Origin: CAZCFB01 sp964511535
GTDB lineage: Bacteria; Myxococcota_A; Polyangia; GCA-2747355; CAZCFB01
Length of the DNA: 37,671 nucleotides
Direction: 5' to 3'
Assembly (NCBI GenBank): GCA_964511535.1
Contig: CAZEFW010000084.1
Coordinates: forward strand, 1 to 37,671
The notes below the pieces were generated by a model that saw only the letters and a list, made by a program, of their open reading frames with translations, was not told the origin of the DNA and searched no databases. This document shows, one piece after another, positions 1 to 7,817 of the stretch. Both the position numbers and the translations under genes were made by a program. Numbering within the stretch: the first letter of the stretch is position 1; the number at the start of each line of letters is the position of its first letter.

Positions 1-70
1 GTCTCAAGTCTCAAGTCTCAAGTCTCAAGTCTCAGGTCTCAAGTCTCAAGCCTCAAGTCTCAAGCCTCAA
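1..70. repeat. Heptanucleotide tandem repeat array (GTCTCAA family)
   Basis: Ten back-to-back 7-bp units, mostly GTCTCAA with variants GTCTCAG and GCCTCAA, fill the first 70 bases up to the 3' end of the membrane-protein gene on the minus strand. The array may continue beyond the window edge. The same family recurs at 7769-7796. Confidence 0.9.
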
Positions 71-78
71 GCCTGCAT

Positions 79-2436
79 CTACCGCACCTGTAAAAACCGA
101 TACCGCATCACCTCGCGCCACGGGGGTGGTTTGCGGCCCACGTGGACCCTGGCGTGGCCGTGGGGCGACACCGACTCCATGGCGCTGTGCTTCGGGGCGC
201 CCAGCACGCCGAGGGCGACGTAGCCCATGTTCCCCTCGCCCTCGAGATCAGTGGCGGCGCCGAACCGCGCCAGCACCGCGCGCGCGGCTTCGTCGAAGTG
301 CCTGGCGCTGTGGTCTCGTTCGGCCAGCACGATGAGGGTCCCCTTGGGGAAGCGGTCGAGGAAGCGGCCCACATGCCGCCACCCGAATGGCCGCAGCACG
401 ACGTCCACGTCCTTGACGCCCAACACCTCGCCGGTGGTCGGGTGGATGGCGGCGATGTTCACTCCCCGGCTGTTGTCGCTCACTTTGCGCCCGCTGACCC
501 AGAGCTCGGCGAAGTTCCCGGCCCGGCCGCCGCCGCTCACCGCCGCGATATCAACCGGGCTGGTGCGGCCGGTGCGGCCCACCGCGCGCGGCCCGGGCCG
601 ATCCCACCCCTCGGGCGGGGTATGGATCAGGTCCAGCCGGTTGATGCCGCGCTCCAGCCAGCCGTCCTCCACCCTGGCCGTGATCATGCTCCAGGCCGTC
701 CCCGGCAGGGTCTGGGCGCCCACCTTGCGCCCGTTCATGCGCAGCTCGACGTGGGTCCCCGGGTGCACGGCCCGGCACCCGATGCGCAGCTCCATGGCCC
801 CGGGGCGGTTGATGGGCAAGAAGATATGCCCGGCCACCTCCCGCAGCGGCACGTAGCGCACCTTGTCCTTGCCGGTGATCGGGTAGCCAAAATTCTCGGA
901 CAGGTTGAAGTGCGCCCGCGGATCAGCCAGGTCCAGGCCAGCCCGGTCCATCTGGTCGGCGGCGGGGTTGGCCAGCGGGTGGTTCTCGCCCAGCATGAAG
1001 TGCCCGTCCAGGCGGTCGTAGGTGCGCAGCGAGCCGCCCCTACGCAGCTTGAAGGCCAGGGAGGCGGGCAGCGAGAGCGGGTTGCCCACGGCCCGGTACA
1101 CCCGGTCCACCACGCCGTGCGTGATGGTCATGTAGATCGCCTGGGTGTTGCGCAGGTTGTACCAGGTCATGGCGCGCTGGCTGTAGGCCAGCATCCACTG
1201 GACATTGAACAGGATGAACAGCGCCACCGCCGACGCTGTTACCCAGGCCACGGTGCGCTCCGGGCGGCGCGCCAGCGCGTCACGGATTGCGGCCAGCAGC
1301 AGGGCCAGGCCCACGGCGAACACGGGCAGCGCCGAGGTGAACCGTCGGGCCGAGAATCCCCATCCCCACCAGTCATAGGCCGCGCCGTTGATCAGCGCCA
1401 TGCCCACGATGACCAGCGTCAGCGGCAGGGCCACCCCTGGCCGTCGGCGCGCGCCGAGCACCAGGCCCACCAGGCCCAGGCCGAGCAGGGGCGCCATGGT
1501 GAAGACGCCGTTGCGTGGCGAAAAGAGGGTGGAGGCCCAGGACGACTCGCTCCAGCGCATGAACCCTTCACCCTGGGGGACCGTGAGGAACTCGCCGAAG
1601 ATGATCTTCCACACCACCAGCTGAGGCGAAAAGACCAGCACCGCCGCCAGGGCGCCCAGGGCCGGGCCAGCCGCCGCGCGCAGCAGCTCGGGCGCCGCGG
1701 CGCGCGCGCGCACCGGCCGCCAGAGGGTGACGACCCCCTCCACAAGCGGCAGGATCATGAACGGCATGCAAGCAGGTCGCACCAGCATCACCAGCCCCGC
1801 GCTGGCGCCGAACAGGGCCCAGCGGCGCAGGGTCCACTGGCCACGCCAGCGAAACCAGAGCAGACAGAGCAGGCTGTTGGCCATGGCCGCCGGCGCGTGG
1901 CTATAGGAAGCCAGCGCCAGGCAATAGAAAGGCAGCGGCCCGGCCAGCACCGCGCCCAGCGTGGCCCAAAGGGCGTGCTTCTTGCCCACCATGTCCCGGG
2001 CCAGGCGGTGCACCAGGACCACGGCGATCCAGCCATAGATCAGGCTCCCCACCAGGGTGCCCACCACGTGGAACCGCGATAGCCCGTCGACGGAGAGCGG
2101 GTATCCGAGCTTGATGCCGAGCAAGCAGAGCAGGTGGGTGATGAGGAAGAACGGCGCCCACAGGATGGCCGGCCCGACGCCGAAGATGTTGCGCGCCAGG
2201 CCGGTCTTCTTGGCCTCGCCCAGATCGAAGGGGTTGCCCCACTCCTTGTACTCGTTGGTGAAGTCGATGTCGCCGTCCATCTGCAGCGAGCGCAGGTAGA
2301 CGTAGTAGTAGTAGCCGTCGAGCTCGGCCACGCCCCCGACATGGTTGTTGTAATTCTTGACCGTGAAGTAGGCGGTCAGCCCGAGCAGGAGCAGGGCGAG
2401 CAGCACCACGTTGTCACGGTCCCGGAGCCAGCGCAT
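79..2436 (-). CDS. GT-C-like polytopic membrane protein with C-terminal ILEI/FAM3-like domain
   Basis: This 785-aa protein starts at an ATG at 2436. Residues 1 to about 430 form many hydrophobic segments separated by short loops, with an acidic loop after the first segment (ELDGYYYYVYLRSL, then DGDID). That layout resembles GT-C/PMT-type lipid-linked sugar transferases, and a transfer role is inferred from it. Residues about 540-640 look like a beta-rich jelly-roll or carbohydrate-binding-like region. Residues about 642-768 match the pattern of the ILEI/FAM3 (interleukin-like EMT inducer) domain: RGVNIAAIHPTTGEV, then D, FL..FPKGTLIVLAERD, EA...L..FGA, and Y.ALGVLGA. It is divergent from accD, and the 92-bp gap may hold both promoters. 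I saw no strong ribosome-binding site. The catalytic assignment is uncertain; the ILEI call is stronger. Confidence 0.8.
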   Translation of the reverse strand: MRWLRDRDNVVLLALLLLGLTAYFTVKNYNNHVGGVAELDGYYYYVYLRSLQMDGDIDFTNEYKEWGNPFDLGEAKKTGLARNIFGVGPAILWAPFFLITHLLCLLGIKLGYPLSVDGLSRFHVVGTLVGSLIYGWIAVVLVHRLARDMVGKKHALWATLGAVLAGPLPFYCLALASYSHAPAAMANSLLCLLWFRWRGQWTLRRWALFGASAGLVMLVRPACMPFMILPLVEGVVTLWRPVRARAAAPELLRAAAGPALGALAAVLVFSPQLVVWKIIFGEFLTVPQGEGFMRWSESSWASTLFSPRNGVFTMAPLLGLGLVGLVLGARRRPGVALPLTLVIVGMALINGAAYDWWGWGFSARRFTSALPVFAVGLALLLAAIRDALARRPERTVAWVTASAVALFILFNVQWMLAYSQRAMTWYNLRNTQAIYMTITHGVVDRVYRAVGNPLSLPASLAFKLRRGGSLRTYDRLDGHFMLGENHPLANPAADQMDRAGLDLADPRAHFNLSENFGYPITGKDKVRYVPLREVAGHIFLPINRPGAMELRIGCRAVHPGTHVELRMNGRKVGAQTLPGTAWSMITARVEDGWLERGINRLDLIHTPPEGWDRPGPRAVGRTGRTSPVDIAAVSGGGRAGNFAELWVSGRKVSDNSRGVNIAAIHPTTGEVLGVKDVDVVLRPFGWRHVGRFLDRFPKGTLIVLAERDHSARHFDEAARAVLARFGAATDLEGEGNMGYVALGVLGAPKHSAMESVSPHGHARVHVGRKPPPWREVMRYRFLQVR

Positions 2437-2528
2437 CGTTGGGCAGTGTACCCTCGGCTGCGGGCCGCAGGCTACAGCCTACACGCCGGCCCTTGACCTG
2501 CGACAGTGCCCGTGCAAAGAAAGCGGGC

Positions 2529-3404
2529 ATGGCAGCCTGGTGGAAGCGATCGAAGCGTGGCCCGTCCTCCACGGCGGCGCAGGACCGCCATGAGGTCCCC
2601 CGCGGGGTGTGGACCAAGTGCAAGGGGTGCAGCGAGATCCTGATGGAATCGGAGCTGGCGGCGCACCTCGGAGTCTGCCCTCGCTGCCGCCACCACCACA
2701 TCATAAAGGCCAGCGCGCGCCTGGAGCTGCTGCTGGACGAGGGCAGCTTCCGCGGCTTCGGCGAGGAGATCCAGCCGCTGGATCCGCTCAAGTTCAAGGA
2801 CTCCAAGCGCTACCCTGACCGGATCAAGGCGAGCCGGAAGAAGTCGGGCCTCAACGACGCGGCCATCACCGGCCGGGGGTTCATCGACGGGATCCCCGTG
2901 GCCATCGGGTTGCTCGCGTTCGAGTACATGGGCGGATCCATGGGCGCGGTGGTGGGCGAGCTGGTCACCCGGGTGTTCGAGGCGGCCCTGAAGGACCGCT
3001 CCCCGGCCATCATCTCCGCGGCGTCGGGGGGCGCGCGCATGCAGGAGGGGATCCTGTCGCTGATGCAGATGGCCAAGTCCACAGCCGCGCTGAGCCGCCT
3101 GCGCGCCGAGGGGCTGCCTTACATCTCGCTCCTGCACCACCCGACCACCGGCGGCGTGGCCGCGAGCTACTCCATGCTCGGGGACGTGAACATCGCCGAG
3201 CCTGGGGCGCTCATCGGCTTCGCGGGGCCCCGGGTCATCGAGCAGACCATCCGGCAGAAGCTGCCCGAGGGGTTCCAGCGGGCCGAATTCCTGCTGGAGC
3301 ATGGCATGGTGGACATGATCGTGGAGCGCAAGGACCTTCGCGAGCGCATCGCCTTCCTGCTGCGCGCTCTGGGCGGGCGGTGCGCCCACAACCAGACGAG
3401 TTGA
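2529..3404 (+). CDS. accD: Acetyl-CoA carboxylase carboxyltransferase subunit beta (AccD)
   Basis: AccD is the beta half of the carboxyltransferase that moves CO2 from carboxybiotin to acetyl-CoA, giving malonyl-CoA for fatty acid synthesis. The protein is 291 aa from the ATG at 2529, the usual family length. The N-terminal zinc ribbon is intact, with CKGC and, 15 residues later, CPRC. Family blocks follow: FEYMGGSMGAVVGE, SASGGARMQEG, SLMQMAKS, HPTTGGVAASY and GFAGPRVIEQT. A further upstream ATG at 2439 would add 30 residues unlike the family, so 2529 is preferred. The stop overlaps the start of folC, an accD-folC arrangement seen in many proteobacteria. Confidence 0.97.
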   Translation: MAAWWKRSKRGPSSTAAQDRHEVPRGVWTKCKGCSEILMESELAAHLGVCPRCRHHHIIKASARLELLLDEGSFRGFGEEIQPLDPLKFKDSKRYPDRIKASRKKSGLNDAAITGRGFIDGIPVAIGLLAFEYMGGSMGAVVGELVTRVFEAALKDRSPAIISAASGGARMQEGILSLMQMAKSTAALSRLRAEGLPYISLLHHPTTGGVAASYSMLGDVNIAEPGALIGFAGPRVIEQTIRQKLPEGFQRAEFLLEHGMVDMIVERKDLRERIAFLLRALGGRCAHNQTS

Positions 3405-4630
3405 GCCAGCAGGACGCGTACCTGCGCTGCCTGCGGCGCCTCGCTGCGCTGGGCAAGTTTGGCGTGGATCTCGGCCTCCATCGCATGGAGGCGCTGCTCA
3501 GCAGCCTCGGTGACCCTCACCTGGAGATGGTCACCGTTCACCTCGCCGGCACCAACGGCAAGGGCTCCACCGCGGCAATGATCGAGGGCGGGGTGCGAGC
3601 CGCCGGGCTGCGCACCGGGCTGTACACCTCGCCCCACCTGTGCCGGTTCACCGAGCGGATCCAGGTGGCCGGGCGCGAGATTCAGCCTTCGCGCCTGGCG
3701 GCCCTGGTGGACGAGGTGCTGGCGGCAGCCCCGCACGGAACCACGTTCTTCGAGGCTGCCACGGCCGCGGCGCTGCTCCACTTTCGCCATCAGGGCGTGA
3801 AGGTTGCGGTGCTTGAGACCGGCCTCGGGGGCCGCCTGGACGCCACCAACTTGGTGCGCCCCGCGCTGTGTGTGATCACGGATATCGCGCTGGATCACAC
3901 CGAGGTGCTGGGCGAGACCCTCGCCGAGATCGCGCAGGAGAAGGCGGGGATCTTCAAGCCCGGCGTGCCGGTGGTGGCTGCGATGCCGGCGGACGCGTCC
4001 GTCCGCGAGGTGCTCGAGCAGCGGGCCGCGGAGCTGGGCTGTGCGCTGCGCTGGGGCGGGGCCGGAGAGACCAGCTTCCTCCGCCGCAACCGCGCCCTGG
4101 CACGGCTGGCTGGCGAATCGCTGGCCGCCGCCGGGCACCTGGATCAGCGCCAGCGGTACCTCGAAGGGGTCGCTGCGGCGCGCTGGCCCGGGCGGCTGGA
4201 GCGGTTGGACTGCGGCGCCATCCTCGACGGCGCCCACAACCCGGCAGGCGCCCGGGCGCTGGCCTCGGCGCTGGCAGGGCAGGGGCCCTTCACCGTGGTG
4301 CTGGGCATGCTCTCACCACGAGACCCCGGGCCGGTCATCCGGGCGCTGGCCCCCCTCGCTGCCCGGTACCTGTGCACGGCCCCCCGCAGCCCGCGGGCCA
4401 TCCCGGCGGGCACGCTGCTGCGCCACGCCCCACCGACTGCCACCGCCGCCCCGACCCTGGACATGGCCCTGGAGCAGGCCAGGACACACCCCGAGCCCTT
4501 GCTGGTGACTGGCTCGCTCTACCTGGTGGGGGAGGCCAGGGCGGTTCTGCTGGGCGAACCCACCGACCCGCTGGACGCCTGGGATCCGCTGGAGAAAATT
4601 GTATCCTCCGTTGCGGACGCGGAATTCTAG
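3401..4630 (+). CDS. folC: Dihydrofolate synthase / folylpolyglutamate synthase (FolC)
   Basis: FolC is an ATP-dependent Mur-ligase-family enzyme that adds glutamate to dihydropteroate and to folates. The P-loop GTNGKGST lies about 50 residues in. It is followed by YTSPHLCRFTERI, the ETGLGGRLDATN block, ITDIALDHTEVLG with the QEKAGIFKPG motif, and DGAHNPAGA in the C-terminal domain. I place the start at TTG 3401, which overlaps the accD stop as TTGA and gives 409 aa. A GTG at 3380 in the same frame would add seven residues and a 25-bp overlap, and cannot be excluded. The gene appears to be translationally coupled to accD. Confidence 0.95.
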   Translation: MSQQDAYLRCLRRLAALGKFGVDLGLHRMEALLSSLGDPHLEMVTVHLAGTNGKGSTAAMIEGGVRAAGLRTGLYTSPHLCRFTERIQVAGREIQPSRLAALVDEVLAAAPHGTTFFEAATAAALLHFRHQGVKVAVLETGLGGRLDATNLVRPALCVITDIALDHTEVLGETLAEIAQEKAGIFKPGVPVVAAMPADASVREVLEQRAAELGCALRWGGAGETSFLRRNRALARLAGESLAAAGHLDQRQRYLEGVAAARWPGRLERLDCGAILDGAHNPAGARALASALAGQGPFTVVLGMLSPRDPGPVIRALAPLAARYLCTAPRSPRAIPAGTLLRHAPPTATAAPTLDMALEQARTHPEPLLVTGSLYLVGEARAVLLGEPTDPLDAWDPLEKIVSSVADAEF

Positions 4631-4683
4631 CGGTATCTAGAAAGAGCCTGTAGACTGGAGCCTGTCCGGTCGAGGAGGAACCG

Positions 4684-5211
4684 ATGCGTAAGCTCACAGG
4701 AGCCGCAATTTGCCTGGCCTTTCTGCTCTCAAACGCCGCTGTGGCGCAGGAGAAGGGCAAGGCCAAGAAGGCGTCGCCCAAGGCCACCGCGGCGGCCAAG
4801 AACATGGGCCCTTACCAGGGTGTCACCCTCAGCGGCGGCGACCCTCCGCCCATGCAGGCGCCCCCCGCGGGCGTGCAATACGTGACATGGCCGGGGTTCC
4901 ACGCCGACGCCGCTGGCAGCACCATCTTCCTGCAGCTCACCGGGCCAGTGGCCTACGAGCAGAAGCGCAAGAAGCTCAAGTACTTTGTCACGCTCATGAG
5001 CACCCAGGTGTTCCTGCAAAATAACCTGCGCCCGGTGTTGACTCAGCACTTCGACAACACGCCGGTAAAGGAATTCCGCCTGCGGCAGCTCAAGGATGGG
5101 GCTACCCGCCTCGAGGTCACCCTGAGCAAGAAGTCCGCGCCCACCATCAACACCCGCACCGTGGGTACCTTCACCTACCTGGTCGTAAGCTTCCCGCCGC
5201 TCAAGAAGTAG
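4684..5211 (+). CDS. Exported AMIN-like domain protein
   Basis: This 175-aa protein has a clean signal peptide (MRKLTGAAICLAFLLSNAAVAQ), a Lys/Ala-rich linker to about residue 40, and a beta-rich domain from about 60 to 175. The strand pattern (YVTWPGF, STIFLQLTG, YFVTL, VKEFRLRQLKDGATRLEVTL, FTYLVVSFPP) resembles the AMIN domain, which targets cell-envelope proteins to peptidoglycan or secretin complexes. That match is by eye only. A good GAGGAGG site lies at 4672-4678, 5 bp before the ATG. It follows folC by 53 bp and may be co-transcribed. No catalytic motif is visible. Confidence 0.82.
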   Translation: MRKLTGAAICLAFLLSNAAVAQEKGKAKKASPKATAAAKNMGPYQGVTLSGGDPPPMQAPPAGVQYVTWPGFHADAAGSTIFLQLTGPVAYEQKRKKLKYFVTLMSTQVFLQNNLRPVLTQHFDNTPVKEFRLRQLKDGATRLEVTLSKKSAPTINTRTVGTFTYLVVSFPPLKK

Positions 5212-5248
5212 CAACCGCACTGGGCCCCCCACCACCACTCCTACTGCC

Positions 5249-5291
5249 ACTGCCGTGCGTCTACATGCGCACGCGCGCGCCGCACGGCAGT
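5249..5291 (+). terminator. Inverted repeat downstream of the AMIN-like gene, possible terminator
   Basis: Perfect 11-bp arms, ACTGCCGTGCG at 5249-5259 and CGCACGGCAGT at 5281-5291, enclose a 21-nt GC-rich loop between two plus-strand genes. There is no T-run after it, so it would be a non-canonical terminator or an mRNA-stabilising hairpin. Confidence 0.4.
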
Positions 5292-5312
5292 CCGGAGACG
5301 CAGTACGCAAAA

Positions 5313-5342
5313 TTGTTCACGTCAATGCCGCCGTGCTAGGAT
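5313..5342 (+). promoter_or_regulatory. Possible sigma-70-type promoter for the Ig-like lipoprotein gene
   Basis: TTGTTC at 5313-5318 and TAGGAT at 5337-5342 are spaced by 18 bp, about 30 bp before the ribosome-binding site. The -10 matches 4 of 6 consensus bases; the -35 matches only 3. It lies after the 5249-5291 hairpin and supports the downstream start at 5374. Confidence 0.35.
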
Positions 5343-5362
5343 GAATACCGTACTTACTTTAT

Positions 5363-5367
5363 GGAGG
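5363..5367 (+). promoter_or_regulatory. Ribosome-binding site fixing the start at 5374
   Basis: GGAGG lies 6 bp before the ATG at 5374. The earlier in-frame ATG at 5341 has no such site and lies within the putative promoter, so 5374 is the likely start. Confidence 0.7.
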
Positions 5368-5373
5368 TTTTCC

Positions 5374-7449
5374 ATGTATCGCGCTCCTCTGTTCGTCCTC
5401 TTGGTAGCCGGATCTGTTGGGGTCCTGGCAAGCTGTGGGGAGACTGAACGGAAAAGGCCATCAAACTGGCCTGACGGGTGGATCATGCCCGACGCGCAGG
5501 TCATCCTCGACTCCAAGACAAGCGATCTGGGCACCTTGCCTGACGGGCTCAAAGTCAACCCGTTGGGTCCGATCATCACGTTTATCTCGCCCACCAAGAA
5601 GCAGGTGGTGACCACCAGCACCCTCAACGTCCAGGCCAAGATCACCGACAAGGACTCGACGGTGAACGTCAGCACGGTCAAGCTCACCTTCCAGGGCGGC
5701 ACCACCAAGGTGACCAAGACCATGACCGCCTCCACCACGCCGGACGTCTTCGAGGCAAAGCTCGACCTGACCAAGCTCACCGGCAGCGGGCGCGTCATCG
5801 TCGAGGCGTCGGACATGAAGGGGAACAAGAACACCGCGTTCGTGGAGTTCTCCTACGACGCCGGGCCGACCATCGCGTTCACGGCGCCGGCTGCAAAGAG
5901 CAACCACAAGAGCAAGGTCACCGTGCAGGTGCTCGTCACCGACACGGTGGAGATCAAGAGCTTCAAGGTTCAGGTGGGCGCCACCAAGGTGCCGATGAAG
6001 CAGATCCTGCCGGGCAAGCTGCAGCAGGTGTGGACCGGGTCGCTGACCTTCAAGAACTTCACCCCGCCCCTGAGCGGAAGCCAGGTGCTCGTGGCCGAGG
6101 CGACCAACAAGAACGGCGCCCGCGCCACCAAGTCGCTGCCGTTCACCGTCGACGACAAGGGCCCCACCATCAAGGTGACCAGCCAGACCCCGGGCACCAT
6201 CATCGGCGGCGTGATCACCCTTTCGGCGACCATCACGGACGCGGCGGGTGTGCTGGAGTCATCGGTCAAGTGTGTCATCGGAAACGGCAAGACCCTGCAG
6301 ACCGTGGTGCTCAAGAACTCCACGGCGGCAGCCACCACGTTCACCGGCCAGTTCGACACGCGCACCCTGCTGCAGACCTTCCTGTGGCCGGTGATGTCCT
6401 TCCGCGCCACTGACAAGCTCGGCAACGAGGCCCACGAGGACATCGTGGTTGGTCTGGACAACGGCAAGCCGATCATGGAGTTCGATCCGCCGGAAGACTT
6501 CCACATGAGCGAGAAGAAGACCGGCTACTACCTCTGCTCTCGCCCCTTCGACCCCGTGGGCGTGGACGCTGCCGACGACAAGCAGCAGGTGCCCCAGGTG
6601 ACGCGCTTCCGCGGGCGCTTCCAGGACCAGGGCAACGACATCCCCTCGGCGCCCTGGGTGCCGTTTACGGGCATCAATGACACCTCGGTCTTCATGTATG
6701 TGCTGGACGACACGACCCAGGCGCTGGTCTACGACCTCGACGGGGACGGCTACTGCGACGCCATCAACCCCGAGATCATCCCGCTGGGCAGCAAGCCCAC
6801 GGCCAAGGAAGCGGTGGCGGTGAAGATGGCGGTGATCAAGCCCACGGGGAAGGCCGACTTCAGGCCTCCCTGGTTCAACCCTGCCACCGACGCTGGCGCC
6901 ACTGCGCCGGACGGGGGCGGCAGCAGCAAGTACCTGCTCCCCTCGTCGTGCAAGTCCTGGGGGACCAAGGCCAAGCCGCCGGAGGATCTCTGCCTCGGCA
7001 CCTCGATGACCGCGGTCATCCCCTACGCCAACACCGGGAACCCGGCCATCTACACCATCCCGCCGGTGCAGCCCAAGAAGACCGACTACACCTGCTCCGG
7101 GCTGCCCTTCGACTTCCTGGCCAACAAGATCTCGGACGGCTGGGCCTGCGTGGCCGCCACCGCCACCGACAAGCTGGGCAACCGCGGCGTGACCCCGCCC
7201 CTGCGGGTCTACGTCAACAACAGCCCGACCTTCACCAAGCCGACCGTAAACCTGCCCGCGGGCGCGGGCACGCCCCCCCACTGCCCGGGCGCGCGGCCCA
7301 AGGGCACCGGCCAGGTGGAGTCGGCCACGCCGTGCAAGTTCCGCAACCCGCGAGCCGGCAGCTCCCCCCAGAACGGCGTCTACCTGTGCGACACCAAGAT
7401 GAAGGCCTCCCAGATGTTCTGCCACAACGAGGTCTACCTCGCGCCGTAG
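5374..7449 (+). CDS. Large lipoprotein with Ig-like beta-sandwich repeats
   Basis: This 691-aa protein has a signal peptide ending in a canonical LASC lipobox (Cys21), so it is probably lipid-anchored. Residues about 60-370 contain three similar Ig-like units of about 95 residues. Each begins with a motif such as GPIITFISP, GPTIAFTAP or GPTIKVTSQTP, and ends in a phrase such as ASDMKGNKN, ATNKNGAR or ATDKLGNEA. This is the pattern of bacterial Ig-like modules (Big_9/Bacterial Ig type) of surface proteins. The C-terminal third is less regular and Cys-containing; it repeats the ATDKLGNRG phrase near its end, suggesting a fourth unit. The ligand is unknown. The GC-rich hairpin right after the stop (7450-7468) may stabilise or end the transcript. 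Confidence 0.85.
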   Translation: MYRAPLFVLLVAGSVGVLASCGETERKRPSNWPDGWIMPDAQVILDSKTSDLGTLPDGLKVNPLGPIITFISPTKKQVVTTSTLNVQAKITDKDSTVNVSTVKLTFQGGTTKVTKTMTASTTPDVFEAKLDLTKLTGSGRVIVEASDMKGNKNTAFVEFSYDAGPTIAFTAPAAKSNHKSKVTVQVLVTDTVEIKSFKVQVGATKVPMKQILPGKLQQVWTGSLTFKNFTPPLSGSQVLVAEATNKNGARATKSLPFTVDDKGPTIKVTSQTPGTIIGGVITLSATITDAAGVLESSVKCVIGNGKTLQTVVLKNSTAAATTFTGQFDTRTLLQTFLWPVMSFRATDKLGNEAHEDIVVGLDNGKPIMEFDPPEDFHMSEKKTGYYLCSRPFDPVGVDAADDKQQVPQVTRFRGRFQDQGNDIPSAPWVPFTGINDTSVFMYVLDDTTQALVYDLDGDGYCDAINPEIIPLGSKPTAKEAVAVKMAVIKPTGKADFRPPWFNPATDAGATAPDGGGSSKYLLPSSCKSWGTKAKPPEDLCLGTSMTAVIPYANTGNPAIYTIPPVQPKKTDYTCSGLPFDFLANKISDGWACVAATATDKLGNRGVTPPLRVYVNNSPTFTKPTVNLPAGAGTPPHCPGARPKGTGQVESATPCKFRNPRAGSSPQNGVYLCDTKMKASQMFCHNEVYLAP

Positions 7450-7468
7450 CAGCGGCCTGCGGCCGCTG
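7450..7468 (+). terminator. Short GC hairpin after the Ig-like lipoprotein gene
   Basis: Arms CAGCGGCC (7450-7457) and GGCCGCTG (7461-7468) with a 3-nt loop begin directly after the stop codon. There is no T-tract. The right arm is also the start of the duplicated composite repeat, so its role could be either. Confidence 0.35.
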
Positions 7469-7508
7469 AATGACAAAACGACGTAACGACGTAACGACGA
7501 AATGACAG

Positions 7509-7557
7509 AATAAAATGTCATATAGGGGGGTCTGACCCCACCACTTGACATTTTATT
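7509..7557. repeat. Palindromic element, copy 1
   Basis: Outer arms AATAAAATGTCA (7509-7520) and TGACATTTTATT (7546-7557) are perfect inverted repeats of 12 bp. The middle contains the small palindrome GGGGTCTGACCCC (7527-7539). The structure is REP/BIME-like; no associated transposase is in the window. Confidence 0.85.
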
Positions 7558-7682
7558 TGGCGGTGGGCGATTGCTCTGATTTGCGGCCATGCGCCGGGCG
7601 GGGTCTGGCCGCTGAATGCCAGAATGCCAGGGTGCCAGAACGCCGGAACGCCGGAACGGCTACCTTGATTACGGAACGACCG

Positions 7683-7731
7683 TATAAAATGTCATACAGG
7701 GGGGTCTGACCCCGCCACTTGACATTTTATT
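7683..7731. repeat. Palindromic element, copy 2
   Basis: This is nearly identical to copy 1. Arms ATAAAATGTCA (7684-7694) and TGACATTTTAT (7720-7730) flank GGGGTCTGACCCC (7701-7713), with only about two differences in the core. Confidence 0.85.
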
Positions 7732-7759
7732 TGCGGGAATTCAGGCGAGTTTTCCGCTC

Positions 7760-7796
7760 GAGACTTGAGCCTCAAGTCTCAAGCCTCAAGCCTCGA
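7760..7796. repeat. Heptamer array with inverted copy (GTCTCAA family)
   Basis: GAGACTTGAG (7760-7769) and CTCAAGTCTC (7771-7780) form a 10-bp inverted repeat. The right arm continues as four 7-bp units at 7769-7796 (GCCTCAA, GTCTCAA, GCCTCAA, GCCTCGA), the same family as at 1-70. Confidence 0.85.
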
Positions 7797-7817
7797 GCCA
7801 GAGCCGCGCAGCGGCTT

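Larger units (their letters stand above)
7461..7733. repeat. Duplicated composite repeat: GGCCGCTGAATG, octamer array, palindrome
   Basis: This 368-bp gene-free stretch (7450-7817) contains two copies of the same plan. Copy 1 has GGCCGCTGAATG at 7461-7472, five 8-bp units at 7471-7510 (for example CGACGTAA) and a palindrome at 7509-7557. Copy 2 has the same 12-mer at 7607-7618, five 8-bp units at 7617-7656 (TGCCAGAA and CGCCGGAA types) and a palindrome at 7683-7731. No open frame with protein-like features is visible here. Confidence 0.8.

Noticed and set aside
142..2082. Open frame of about 646 codons on the plus strand opposite the membrane protein
   Set aside because: It is rich in His/Gln/Pro/Arg/Gly and has no recognisable domain; the minus-strand frame has membrane segments and an ILEI-like domain.
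5341..5373. Upstream ATG start for the Ig-like lipoprotein
   Set aside because: It lacks a ribosome-binding site and lies in a likely promoter; the start at 5374 gives a clean signal peptide and lipobox.
7461..7733. Insertion sequence
   Set aside because: There is no transposase and the element is too short; I describe it as a palindromic repeat unit.
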